Below, in pieces: positions 1 to 8,060 of a stretch of 64,000 bases of DNA (its first letter is position 1; each line of letters opens with the position of its first letter). The notes under the pieces were generated by a model. That model ran no database searches. It saw only the letters and a list, made by a program, of their open reading frames with translations, and had not been told where the DNA came from. The DNA comes from Acholeplasma granularum ATCC 19168 (GTDB taxonomy: Bacteria; Bacillota_I; Bacilli_A; Acholeplasmatales; Acholeplasmataceae). Location: positions 1-64,000 of the forward strand of contig NZ_JAFR01000013.1 in NCBI RefSeq assembly GCF_000526235.1, given 5' to 3'. The translations under genes were made by a program, and so were the position numbers.

Positions 1-10
1 AATATAATAA

Positions 11-31
11 GGCATGATTTTATATCATGCC
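11..31. other. Hairpin upstream of tRNA-Ser
   Basis: Perfect 8-bp inverted repeat GGCATGAT/ATCATGCC with a 5-nt loop, six bases before the tRNA-Ser 5' end. It is not followed by a T-run on the + strand, so it may be the end of an upstream transcript or a precursor-tRNA structure. The function is unclear. Confidence 0.4.
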
Positions 32-37
32 TATGAT

Positions 38-128
38 GGAGCGATACTCAAGAGGCCGAAGAGGGCGCACTGCTAACGCGTTAGACGGTTAACCCCGTGC
101 GAGGGTTCAAATCCCTCTCGCTCCGCCA
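38..128 (+). tRNA. tRNA-Ser (anticodon GCU)
   Basis: A 91-nt class II tRNA with a long variable arm. The acceptor stem GGAGCGA pairs with TCGCTCC, followed by G and an encoded CCA. The anticodon loop CTGCTAA gives GCT (Ser, AGY codons). The T-arm GAGGGTTCAAATCCCTC is perfect. tRNA-Glu follows after 2 nt, so the two are probably co-transcribed. Confidence 0.95.
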
Positions 129-130
129 TT

Positions 131-206
131 GGCCCGTTGGAGAAACGGTTAACTCGCATGCCTTTCACGCATGCATTCACGGGTTCGAATTCCGTACGGG
201 TTACCA
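131..206 (+). tRNA. tRNA-Glu (anticodon UUC)
   Basis: A 76-nt tRNA with encoded CCA. The acceptor GGCCCGT pairs with ACGGGTT, with two G-T pairs at the tip. The anticodon loop CTTTCAC gives TTC. The D-loop contains GGTTAA and the T-loop GTTCGAATTC. It is the second gene of the Ser-Glu pair and is followed by a terminator. Confidence 0.94.
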
Positions 207-220
207 ACAAGTAATCAATT

Positions 221-249
221 AACCTACCATATTTTGTGGTAGGTTTTTT
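221..249 (+). terminator. Rho-independent terminator of the tRNA-Ser/Glu unit
   Basis: The 9-bp stem AACCTACCA/TGGTAGGTT is followed directly by a T-run, 15 nt after the CCA end of tRNA-Glu. Confidence 0.85.
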
Positions 250-250
250 A

Positions 251-678
251 GTCTTTGGTGAAAAAAATTAAAAGGGTTTATAAGATATTCAAAAAGTCCT
301 CGAAACTGGAACTTATGTAATTGATTTCATGTGGTATGATAAGGAATCAAAATAAATTGAGATTTAGTGAAAATATTTTGTTATATAGAAAACGTAAATT
401 CAGCATCTGTTTTAAGTTATCTCTTGTGCCTAATTTAGAGGCGTCAATTCAAATAGAAGAAATTTTACATACAATTCATTAAAGTATATTTTATATACTT
501 GTTTAAACCATTACGCTTGATTTCATAAATGAGGCATGTTAAAATGCTTCTCGAATGTAAAAGTATCTTTTAAAAAACTTAGAGTTTATCCATTTTATTT
601 AGATAACTATTTGTTAGAACTTCTACAAAAAAGAAGATAAAAAAGTCTGTTAAGGTCTTTTTATGAAGGGAACATCTC
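251..678. other. Gene-free stretch with possible decayed coding fragments
   Basis: There is no intact gene here. Short open stretches on the + strand read like protein pieces broken by stops. One ends at about 352 (reading ...GTYVIDFMWYDKESK, stop) and one at about 481 (reading ...LVPNLEASIQIEEIL...). A third ends at about 640 with a basic tail (VYPFYLDNYLLELLQKRR). None could be matched to a family by eye, so this is either a decayed gene or chance. The promoter of the following antiporter gene should lie in the last 100 bases, but no clear -35/-10 pair is visible. Confidence 0.35.
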
Positions 679-1671
679 ATGGATTACGTCATAAACATTG
701 GTTTACTTATCATAGGATTCATATTTTTAGTTAAAGGTGCAGATTTCTTTGTTGCATCATCTTCATCCATTGCAAGAAAGTTTAGAGTATCACCTTTAGT
801 GATTGGTTTAACATTAGTTGCTTTTGGTACGTCTCTACCGGAACTTGCAGTAAGTTTTATTGCATCACTCACTGTTGCACCAGGTGCAACAGCAGATATT
901 GCAATGGGTAATGTCATAGGGTCAAGTATTGTTAATATCACACTTATTTTAGGATTAACAGCATTGGTAAGACCAGTTAAAGTATCTAATACCATGTATA
1001 GAAAAGAGTTTCCTTATTTATTATTTTCCACTGCATTAATTTTGGTGTTAGCACTGTTTTTCCAAAGTGATACAAGAATTGTTTGGTATGAAGCACTTAT
1101 ATTACTTATATCCTTTATTGTTTACATCTATATCATGATAAAATCTGGTAAGAGTGAAAATGAAGATACTGAGTTTAAAATACTTAATATGAAAAAGTCT
1201 GTTTTGCTACTTATTGTTGGTCTAGCGGGTGTTACTTTGGGTGGTTATATGGTGACAGAGGGCGCAAGTAATTTAGCAACAACCGTATTAGTTGGACTAT
1301 TTGGTATGTCTACAACAAAAGCAATCACACTAGTTGGTTTATCAGTTGTTGCTGTAGGTACTTCACTACCTGAGATGGTAACATCAGTAGTTGCCGCTAA
1401 AAAAGGTGAAAATGAAATTGCATTTGGTAACCTTGTGGGATCTAATATCTTTAATATCTTATTCATTTTAGGTTTATCTGGTTTATTTACACCACTTGGT
1501 ATCAATGGTGATGTTGTAATCGATACATTCATTATGTTAGGTATTACAATCATTGCAGTGGTATTTGCAATCACAAAAGATATGGTATCTAAAAAAGAAG
1601 GATTTATCTTAGTATTAATCTATACAGCTTATGTAACTTACATCGTTTTACGTGCACTAGCTATCGTGTAA
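679..1671 (+). CDS. Ca2+/cation antiporter, CaCA family (YrbG-like)
   Basis: An integral membrane antiporter of 330 aa, the usual length for YrbG-type CaCA proteins, which exchange Ca2+ or a related cation for Na+, K+ or H+. Both alpha repeats are visible with the signature GTSLPE. The first lies at about residues 45-85 (AFGTSLPE then GNVIGSSIVN); the second lies at about 225-265 (AVGTSLPE then GNLVGSNIFN). The acidic residue in each repeat forms the ion site in this family. About ten hydrophobic segments are present. The start has AAGGGA upstream. It stands alone as a transcription unit. The exchanged ions cannot be read from sequence. Confidence 0.9.
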   Translation: MDYVINIGLLIIGFIFLVKGADFFVASSSSIARKFRVSPLVIGLTLVAFGTSLPELAVSFIASLTVAPGATADIAMGNVIGSSIVNITLILGLTALVRPVKVSNTMYRKEFPYLLFSTALILVLALFFQSDTRIVWYEALILLISFIVYIYIMIKSGKSENEDTEFKILNMKKSVLLLIVGLAGVTLGGYMVTEGASNLATTVLVGLFGMSTTKAITLVGLSVVAVGTSLPEMVTSVVAAKKGENEIAFGNLVGSNIFNILFILGLSGLFTPLGINGDVVIDTFIMLGITIIAVVFAITKDMVSKKEGFILVLIYTAYVTYIVLRALAIV

Positions 1672-1828
1672 ATAATAATTAATATGTTTTAACCCCATCT
1701 TGATGAGCTTATTTATTTTTATAATAGCTATTTAAATCATTACATGAATATATTAGAGTTTCATTCATAAAATAATTTAAATATAAGTTAAAATAAGACA
1801 AACATAAATAATAAAAAGGACACCATCA

Positions 1829-2809
1829 ATGAAGAATGTATTTAAAGATGATAGATTTCAAGGTTTTAAGAATATAAACAAATATTTTGAAGGTTGGTAT
1901 TTTAAAGTTGTTTCAAAAAATCAGAAACAATCTTTAGCACTTATACCCGGTATATCTAAAGCATTAGACGATGCGCATGCCTTTATCCAAGTATTTGTAT
2001 ATAGTAATGATAAAGTTAAACAAGAAATAAGTAATCATTACTTTAGATTTGATATCAATGATTTTTATGCATCTAAAAATACTTTTTCTATAAAAATAAA
2101 AGATAATTATTTTTCATTGGAAGGTGTTAGTGTTAATCTAATATCTGATGATGTAATACTTAAAGGATCTTATAAAATAAGTAATCCGGTTACACTACCT
2201 AAATCACTTTATCAACCCTCCATTATGGGACCATTTGCATATTTGCCTAAAATGGAGTGTTATCATGGCATTTTATCAATGAATCATGATGTAAGTGGTG
2301 TAATTACCTATAATCATTTAATTCTTGATTTTAATGATTGTAAAGGTTATGTTGAAAAAGATTATGGCAGATCATTTCCAAGCCAATATGTTTGGATACA
2401 GGCCAATCATTTTGATGATTCCAACACTTCATTTTTTCTATCGGTTGCAACTATTCCATATTTAAAATTACAATTTGATGGCTTTATTGTAAATTTATAT
2501 CACAATAGAAAACATTATAGATTTGCAACTTATAATTTATCTAAAATAAAGTTTGAAAAGATTAAAGAAAAAGAAGTGACATATCAATTTAAGAAGGGTA
2601 AATATATATTAGATGTTAAAGCAACCATTAATGAGTTTGGAACACTAGCCGCCCCAAAATTTGGTAAAATGGATCATAAAATTAAAGAAGGACTATCAGG
2701 TAATGTTATTATTAAGCTATCTAAGGGAGAAAATATTATTTTTCATGGTAAGTCTCTTAATGCTGGTATAGAAATTATGAAAAAAAAGACTCTATCAAAC
2801 ATCCTATAA
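1829..2809 (+). CDS. Tocopherol cyclase-like protein
   Basis: A 326-aa soluble protein with no signal peptide or membrane segment. It carries the pattern of the tocopherol-cyclase-like family: an N-terminal KYFEGWYFKVV, then IPGIS, then a central GPFAYLPKMECYHG and a KDYGRSFP...WIQANHF block. In plants the family (VTE1) closes the chromanol ring of tocopherol. Bacterial members are mostly uncharacterised, and no quinone or tocopherol genes are seen nearby, so the substrate is unknown. An AAAGGA site precedes the ATG. The stop codon lies inside the stem of the downstream terminator. Confidence 0.8.
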   Translation: MKNVFKDDRFQGFKNINKYFEGWYFKVVSKNQKQSLALIPGISKALDDAHAFIQVFVYSNDKVKQEISNHYFRFDINDFYASKNTFSIKIKDNYFSLEGVSVNLISDDVILKGSYKISNPVTLPKSLYQPSIMGPFAYLPKMECYHGILSMNHDVSGVITYNHLILDFNDCKGYVEKDYGRSFPSQYVWIQANHFDDSNTSFFLSVATIPYLKLQFDGFIVNLYHNRKHYRFATYNLSKIKFEKIKEKEVTYQFKKGKYILDVKATINEFGTLAAPKFGKMDHKIKEGLSGNVIIKLSKGENIIFHGKSLNAGIEIMKKKTLSNIL

Positions 2810-2835
2810 AACAAAGCACTTTATAGGATGTTTTT
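2798..2835 (+). terminator. Terminator overlapping the end of the tocopherol-cyclase-like gene
   Basis: The stem AACATCCTATAAA/TTTATAGGATGTT has a 9-nt loop and is followed by a T-rich tract. The 5' arm includes the stop codon of the upstream gene. Confidence 0.85.
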
Positions 2836-2894
2836 ATGATATGAAAAAATTGAAGTATAATAGATGTAACAATATAAATAATGAGGGTTACAAA

Positions 2895-3665
2895 ATGATT
2901 AAATTACAACTAGCTACAGATAATTATGTAGAACTATATTTCATGGATGATAAAAAAAGACCATTTGTATTAATTGCTCCAGGAGGTGGTTATAACCATA
3001 CATCACCAAGAGAAGCACTACCAATTGTTGAGGCATTTCATGAAAATGGGTTTCATGCAGGTATTATTTATTATAGACAAACACATCTTAAACATCCAGA
3101 TACTACAGATGAGCTTGCTCAATTTGTAGATTTAATTAAAAGTAATTTAGAATATCCAATATTAAAAGATCAATTCGTTTTATGTGGGTTTTCATCGGGT
3201 GGGCATTATATGGCAAGTTTAGGTGTGATGCACCAAAACTATAAAATAAATGCAAAACCAGATGCTTTAGTTTTAGCATATCCTGTAATTACTGGAAAAG
3301 AGAATTTTGCACATGAAGGATCTATTACGAGGTTATATAGCACAATCAATGATGATACAAGAAAAGATTTTTCTTTAGAGTTAAAAGTTACAGAAAAAAT
3401 GCCGCCAACATTTTTATTTCATACAGTAGACGACCAGTCAGTTAAGGTAGAAAATAGTTTATTTCTATTTAATGCCTTAAGAAAATATAATTGTACAGTT
3501 GATGCGCACTTTTATCATAGTGGACAGCACGGTCTTTCTTTAGGAACAAAAGCTGTTTTGCGTGATGAGTTTAAGTCAAACCCTGAAGGCTATGAAAAAC
3601 TACATAGCCATAATCAAACATGGTTTAAATTAGCAATTTCTTTTTTTAATAAGATCTTTGAGTAA
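2895..3665 (+). CDS. Alpha/beta hydrolase (esterase/lipase-like)
   Basis: A 256-aa cytoplasmic alpha/beta-hydrolase. It shows an oxyanion-hole GGGY at about residues 30-33 and a nucleophile elbow GFSSG with Ser100. A late acidic residue sits in DDQSV and a catalytic-type His in GQHGL. This layout fits small carboxylesterases or deacetylases of the acetyl-xylan esterase-like group; the substrate is unknown. An upstream in-frame ATG at 2841 is rejected. The sequence between it and 2895 contains a TATAAT (2856-2861), and ATG 2895 has GAGGG at good distance. No terminator-grade hairpin is obvious directly after it. Confidence 0.85.
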   Translation: MIKLQLATDNYVELYFMDDKKRPFVLIAPGGGYNHTSPREALPIVEAFHENGFHAGIIYYRQTHLKHPDTTDELAQFVDLIKSNLEYPILKDQFVLCGFSSGGHYMASLGVMHQNYKINAKPDALVLAYPVITGKENFAHEGSITRLYSTINDDTRKDFSLELKVTEKMPPTFLFHTVDDQSVKVENSLFLFNALRKYNCTVDAHFYHSGQHGLSLGTKAVLRDEFKSNPEGYEKLHSHNQTWFKLAISFFNKIFE

Positions 3666-3713
3666 AAAATATAATGTGTTAAAATGATTTTAAGTAATCA
3701 AAGTGTCATAATC

Positions 3714-3732
3714 CCTAATTTAGTTAATTAGG
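3714..3732. other. Small hairpin before the ribBA-like gene
   Basis: Inverted repeat CCTAATT/AATTAGG with a 5-nt loop, between the hydrolase and the ribBA-like gene. It lacks a good T-run. The conserved FMN-riboswitch blocks expected before riboflavin genes are not seen in this 125-base gap. Confidence 0.3.
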
Positions 3733-3790
3733 TGTAAGATATATTTAATCTTTTTAAAAATTTACTTTAAGATAAGGAGTTGGTTTTATT

Positions 3791-4984
3791 ATGGAATTTA
3801 ACACAATCATAGAAACTTTAGAGGCAATCAAACATGGTAGTCCAGTCATTGTCGTTGATGATCATGATTTAGATAATACAGGAAGTATTATATATGCAGC
3901 TAATAAGGTTACATTAGAAAGTATAAAATTTATTAAACAACACTGTGATAAGTTTATTTATTTTACTGGAGATAAACTTGCATTTTCTAAAACCAATTTA
4001 AGTCCAGTTTATGAACCATATGGTTCTGATGCTGTATTAAAAAATATGACTGTAACAACAAACATTAAAAAAGCTAGTGAACCCGATACAATATATGAAA
4101 CAATTAACAGTATACTGAAACAAGATGAAACCAAGACCTTTTATCCAGACGGTGTTATATATCCTGTAATTTCTAGATTAGGTGGCGTATTAAAACGTGT
4201 TGGGCATAAAGAGGCAATTGTTGATCTTGTAAAGTTAGCTAAACTTGGTGAATTTGGAGTTTTATCTTTATTAGTTGATAAAGATAAAAACCCAATGAGA
4301 TTAAATGAAATCATTGAATTTTCAAAACAACATCATATAAAAATTATAAGTGTGTCTTCCTTAATTGAGTATAGAAGAAACAATGAAAGTTTAATTAAAA
4401 AAGCTGCTGAAGCTAAATTACCTACTAAATTTGGTGACTTTAAAATGGTTGGCTTTGAAAATGCAATTAATGGCGAACATCATGTTGCATTAGTAAAAGG
4501 TGATATTAAACCTGGTGAAGAAATCTTAGTGCGTGTACACTCAGAATGCTTAACAGGTGATGCATTTGGCTCATTAAAGTGTGATTGTGGTGAACAACTC
4601 CAAGAAGCCTTAAAAAAGATTGAAAAAGCTGGTAAAGGCGTACTTCTTTATATGCGTCAAGAAGGTCGCGGTATTGGATTAATTAATAAAATTAAAGCAT
4701 ACCACCTACAAGATTTAGGTATGGATACAGTAGAAGCAAATATTGCATTAGGTTTTGAAGAAGACCTAAGGGATTATGGTATTGGTGCACTAATATTAAA
4801 AGATTTAGGAATATCTAAGATGAGACTTATTACAAATAATCCATTAAAAATATCAGGGCTATCTGGCTACGGATTAGAAGTAACATCACGTGAACCGATT
4901 ATGCTAAATCATAATGAAAAAAATTTAGAATATTTAAAAACAAAACAAAAAAAGATGGGACATCTTCTAAAGTTTAAAGAATAA
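3791..4984 (+). CDS. ribBA: RibBA-like protein: intact GTP cyclohydrolase II domain with degenerate DHBP-synthase domain
   Basis: A 397-aa two-domain protein with bifunctional RibBA architecture. The C-terminal half (about 205-397) is a complete GTP cyclohydrolase II. Zinc ligands are C253, C264 and C266, followed by RQEGRGIGL, DLRDYGIGA and a TNNP...GLSGYGLEV block. The N-terminal half (1-200) has the length and order of DHBP synthase. However, the acidic metal site normally DDEDRENEGD reads DDHDLDNTGS (23-32), and the TTGxSxxDR segment reads TTNIKKASEPD. The RVGHKEA segment keeps its His and Glu. Known RibB needs the lost residues, so that half is probably inactive (inference). No other riboflavin genes or FMN riboswitch lie near. 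A good AAGGAG precedes the ATG. Confidence 0.85.
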   Translation: MEFNTIIETLEAIKHGSPVIVVDDHDLDNTGSIIYAANKVTLESIKFIKQHCDKFIYFTGDKLAFSKTNLSPVYEPYGSDAVLKNMTVTTNIKKASEPDTIYETINSILKQDETKTFYPDGVIYPVISRLGGVLKRVGHKEAIVDLVKLAKLGEFGVLSLLVDKDKNPMRLNEIIEFSKQHHIKIISVSSLIEYRRNNESLIKKAAEAKLPTKFGDFKMVGFENAINGEHHVALVKGDIKPGEEILVRVHSECLTGDAFGSLKCDCGEQLQEALKKIEKAGKGVLLYMRQEGRGIGLINKIKAYHLQDLGMDTVEANIALGFEEDLRDYGIGALILKDLGISKMRLITNNPLKISGLSGYGLEVTSREPIMLNHNEKNLEYLKTKQKKMGHLLKFKE

Positions 4985-5009
4985 TTATTTAATAATATAG
5001 GTATACATT

Positions 5010-5066
5010 AGGTCTTTTTTAAAGTGAGAGTAAAAATAAACACTCATTAATAGAAAGACCTTTTAT
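5010..5066 (+). terminator. Terminator after the ribBA-like gene
   Basis: The arms AGGTCTTT (5010-5017) and AAAGACCT (5054-5061) are separated by a 36-nt A-rich loop and followed by TTT. The long loop makes it weaker than the other terminators in the window. Confidence 0.6.
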
Positions 5067-5148
5067 TTATAAAATAATGTATGGCTTTAAAAGTATAATT
5101 ATAAATGTTATAATGGCACTACATAAAAATCTATAAGGAGTTATAACT

Positions 5149-6858
5149 ATGCATAAAAAAATAAAAAAAAGTATCTTTTTTATTTTTATGATGACAATGA
5201 TGCTTTTTTTGTATGCGTGTGACAATGAATTAAAAAATGAAGATTTACTAGAATATAAAGTAAATTTTCTAACTGAAGGTGGTAGTGATATAAATTCTTT
5301 AACATTTAATGCAGGAGATGAAATAATACTACCTAATCCACCAACAAAATTAGGACATGAATTTATAGGGTGGGGACAAGTACCTAAATTAATGCCTAAA
5401 CATGATATATATTTATATGCTTCATGGAAAGTATTGACATATGAAATAATTATTGACACAGATGGTGGTAATATAATTGATAATATATTAGTAGACTATA
5501 ATAGTGTAATTGATCTTAATATAATCCCTCAAAAATTAGGATATGAATTTTTAGGTTGGGATCAAGAAATACCTAATAAAATGCCTGCTAATAATTTAAA
5601 TATTAAAGCATTATGGGGTGATATCACCTATACAATAATATTTGATACAGATGGTGGAAGTATTATTGAAGATTTAACTTATCATAAAGATGCTGATATT
5701 ATTAAACCACAAGATCCAATTAAACCAGGATATAAATTTATAGGTTGGGATCAACAAATACCTCATAAAATGCCTGGAAATGATTTAAATATTAAAGCAC
5801 TTTGGCAATTAATTGAAAATCAAACAGAAACAATTTATACAGAAAATTTTGAAGGACTACAAGCACTTAAAGACAATGGTGAAAACTTTAGTTCTTATGA
5901 AGATTTTTTCTATCATGGTACTAATGAAGTTGTTTGGGATGTAACTAATGGACGTATCGATATAGGTATGAAATTGGGTGGTAACGCCATTACAATCGGC
6001 GGATATGGTAATGAAATTACCCAAGCTGGAATGGGTAGAATATATGTACCATTACTAAGTGATGGGATTAAATATTTATCATTTGATGCAAGGCTACCAT
6101 TTTCTCCAAAATCAACATATCCTCAAGTAAATGGCAATGATAAAGCAATTAATGTAAAAATAAAAGTATTTATTAATAATGAATTAATTACTACACTACA
6201 GTTTAAAGATGATACAGAAGCAAATAAAGGAAAAACATTTATTTTAGAAAACTTAAATATAGAGGGAGATTTTTCTTTATCAATAGAAATTAGTTCGGGT
6301 CATAGACTAACACTTGATAATATTACATGGCAAACCAATAAGTATCCAAATCAAGAAGAAATAATTGAACCAATTAAACTGGATTTTGAAAGTGACAGGT
6401 TTGATTATGATACAGACGAAGTCTTTCAATTATACGGAAATATTGAATATATTGTAAAAGAAGTTCATACTTTAATAATGCATCAACAAAAGGAATTAAA
6501 TTATATGAATTCTGATGTTAATGGAAATGTTGTAGCAAGATTTAGAGGAAATAAAACGGATTATCCAAGTACACCAACTGCATATATTTATAATGTTGAT
6601 CCTTTTGATTATGTAGGTAAATTAGTGTTTGATGCAAGATTATTCGGATCAGAAACTTTCTTTAATTATGATAGTAAAATTAATATTTACTATAAAACAA
6701 ATAATTTAGACGATTGGACACTTGTTGAAACAAACTTTAACCTAAAAACTGAGTTTAATACTTTTGAAACAGAAATTAATAAAGAAAATTTACATATTAA
6801 AATTGAAGTAGTCAATGGTACTGTGAATATTGATAATATCATATATCATCAATTATAA
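5149..6858 (+). CDS. Surface lipoprotein with three InlB-type (Listeria-Bacteroides) repeats
   Basis: A 569-aa exported lipoprotein. It has a short Lys-rich N-terminus, a hydrophobic core and the lipobox LYAC (Cys near residue 24). Three tandem repeats of about 62-65 aa follow (roughly 35-218). Each has a DTDGG/TEGG turn, a GYEF/GHEF..GW segment and a final ALW/ASW. This is the pattern of the InlB B-repeat family, a small beta-grasp fold used in surface proteins. The remaining 350 residues contain two beta-rich modules beginning ENFEG and LDFES, resembling carbohydrate-binding jelly rolls (inference). The protein is probably involved in adhesion or binding at the membrane surface. AAGGAG precedes the ATG. 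Confidence 0.82.
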   Translation: MHKKIKKSIFFIFMMTMMLFLYACDNELKNEDLLEYKVNFLTEGGSDINSLTFNAGDEIILPNPPTKLGHEFIGWGQVPKLMPKHDIYLYASWKVLTYEIIIDTDGGNIIDNILVDYNSVIDLNIIPQKLGYEFLGWDQEIPNKMPANNLNIKALWGDITYTIIFDTDGGSIIEDLTYHKDADIIKPQDPIKPGYKFIGWDQQIPHKMPGNDLNIKALWQLIENQTETIYTENFEGLQALKDNGENFSSYEDFFYHGTNEVVWDVTNGRIDIGMKLGGNAITIGGYGNEITQAGMGRIYVPLLSDGIKYLSFDARLPFSPKSTYPQVNGNDKAINVKIKVFINNELITTLQFKDDTEANKGKTFILENLNIEGDFSLSIEISSGHRLTLDNITWQTNKYPNQEEIIEPIKLDFESDRFDYDTDEVFQLYGNIEYIVKEVHTLIMHQQKELNYMNSDVNGNVVARFRGNKTDYPSTPTAYIYNVDPFDYVGKLVFDARLFGSETFFNYDSKINIYYKTNNLDDWTLVETNFNLKTEFNTFETEINKENLHIKIEVVNGTVNIDNIIYHQL

Positions 6859-6930
6859 AGTGAAATAAGAACTTACATACTTTCGGCAGCCACTTTTAAG
6901 CTAGATGCGGTAAATAATATAAAATTAGAT

Positions 6931-6967
6931 AGCCATATACCTTTATTCTAAAGGTGTGTGGCTTTTT
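6931..6967 (+). terminator. Terminator after the InlB-repeat lipoprotein
   Basis: The 14-bp stem AGCCATATACCTTT/AAAGGTGTGTGGCT, with two G-T pairs, is followed by TTTTTT. Confidence 0.88.
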
Positions 6968-7028
6968 TACAAATACTTTACATGAAAATTATGCAAACTT
7001 CATTAGAATTATTTCGAAGAATGATAAT

Positions 7029-7048
7029 ATATCGATAGTTATCTATAT
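7029..7048 (+). promoter_or_regulatory. ArsR-type operator before the aquaporin-arsR unit
   Basis: Inverted repeat ATATCGATA-GT-TATCTATAT (8 of 9 positions symmetric), 29 bases before the aquaporin start. The same ATxGATA core occurs twice before the second arsR gene (9791-9848). That repetition supports a shared site for one or both CxC ArsR proteins encoded here. Confidence 0.65.
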
Positions 7049-7077
7049 TATTAATATTTATTTTAAAGGACTATTAT

Positions 7078-7746
7078 ATGAAAACATTTGAAACATATAT
7101 ATATGAGATGATTGGCACATTTTTACTAGTTTTTTTCGGTATTTTATCTGCAGTTTATTCAAATGAGAATATATATATTGTTGCTTTAACATTTGGTTTT
7201 GTTGTATTTATCACAATTTTACTAATAGGTGATAAAACAGGTGCACATATTAATCCTGCAGTTACAATTAATTTTTATTTAAGGAAAAAAATATCGTTTA
7301 GGACATCTGTTTTCTATATTGCATTTCAATTATTAGGAAGTTTATTTGCATCATTATTACTCTTTGTTATTTTAAAAGATAAAAATACATTAGGAGCAAA
7401 TAAGGTTATAATTTTTGATAATTCACTTTGGGGCATCATATTATTTGGAATAATTGTTGAAGCATTCCTTGTTTGTATATTAATTTGGACTATTCATTTA
7501 ATCTCACTTAAGAGTCTATATTTTAAGGCTATTAGTATCGGAATAACTATTACTATATTGATTCTAATAGGATTTTATTTAACTGGAGCATCCTTAAATC
7601 CGGCACGTTCAATATTTCCTGCAATTATTGAAAAAGGAAATGCACTTAATCATTTATCTATTTATATTATTGGTCCAATTTTAGGTGCGATGATAAGTGC
7701 ATTTATTATTCGTAAAAAAGAGGTTAAAAATGAAAGAAAATATTAA
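7078..7746 (+). CDS. MIP-family channel (aquaporin / glycerol facilitator)
   Basis: A 222-aa six-helix membrane channel with both half-helix motifs: NPA in GAHINPAVT (N59) and NPAR in GASLNPARS (about 176). Its length is that of a compact aquaporin. It is the first gene behind an ArsR-type operator and overlaps an arsR gene by 17 nt. In some bacteria such channels (AqpS) conduct arsenite or methylated arsenicals, and that role is inferred here from context. A glycerol or water channel remains possible because selectivity-filter residues cannot be assigned safely by eye. AAAGGAC precedes the ATG. Confidence 0.85.
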   Translation: MKTFETYIYEMIGTFLLVFFGILSAVYSNENIYIVALTFGFVVFITILLIGDKTGAHINPAVTINFYLRKKISFRTSVFYIAFQLLGSLFASLLLFVILKDKNTLGANKVIIFDNSLWGIILFGIIVEAFLVCILIWTIHLISLKSLYFKAISIGITITILILIGFYLTGASLNPARSIFPAIIEKGNALNHLSIYIIGPILGAMISAFIIRKKEVKNERKY

Positions 7747-8044
7747 TAAAATCGCAAACTTTTATAAAGTGTTATCTGATCCAGTAAGAGTTGAAATACT
7801 AAAAACTTTAGCACATGGCCCCTTATGTGTATGTCAATTACTAGAGTATTTTACAATTACTCAACCCACTTTAAGCTATCACTTAAAACTAATGGAAAAA
7901 CAAAACATATTAAAGTCTAAAAAAGAAGGTACATGGGTATATTATGAAATGAATCATGAAATGATAGAAGTGGTATTTAATGATTTTAAAGATTTAATTT
8001 ATAAGAAAGAAAATCAATTGATAACAACCGCATGTACAAATTAA
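7730..8044 (+). CDS. arsR: ArsR/SmtB-family metalloid-sensing repressor (first copy)
   Basis: A 104-aa winged-helix repressor. The N-terminal SDPVRVEIL segment is followed by LCVCQLL, where the CxC pair sits in the alpha-3 position used by arsenite-sensing ArsR. The recognition helix TQPTLSYHLKLM and the wing KKEGTWVYYEM come next. An additional Cys lies near the C-terminus. The start at 7730 is preferred over an upstream TTG at 7697: it has AAGAGG at proper distance and overlaps the aquaporin gene by 17 nt. It probably represses its own unit through the operator at 7029-7048. Confidence 0.9.
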   Translation: MKENINKIANFYKVLSDPVRVEILKTLAHGPLCVCQLLEYFTITQPTLSYHLKLMEKQNILKSKKEGTWVYYEMNHEMIEVVFNDFKDLIYKKENQLITTACTN

Positions 8045-8060
8045 AAAAGGAGAAAAAACA

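Noticed and set aside
3666-3790. FMN riboswitch upstream of the ribBA-like gene
   Set aside because: The conserved RFN blocks are missing; only a small hairpin is present.
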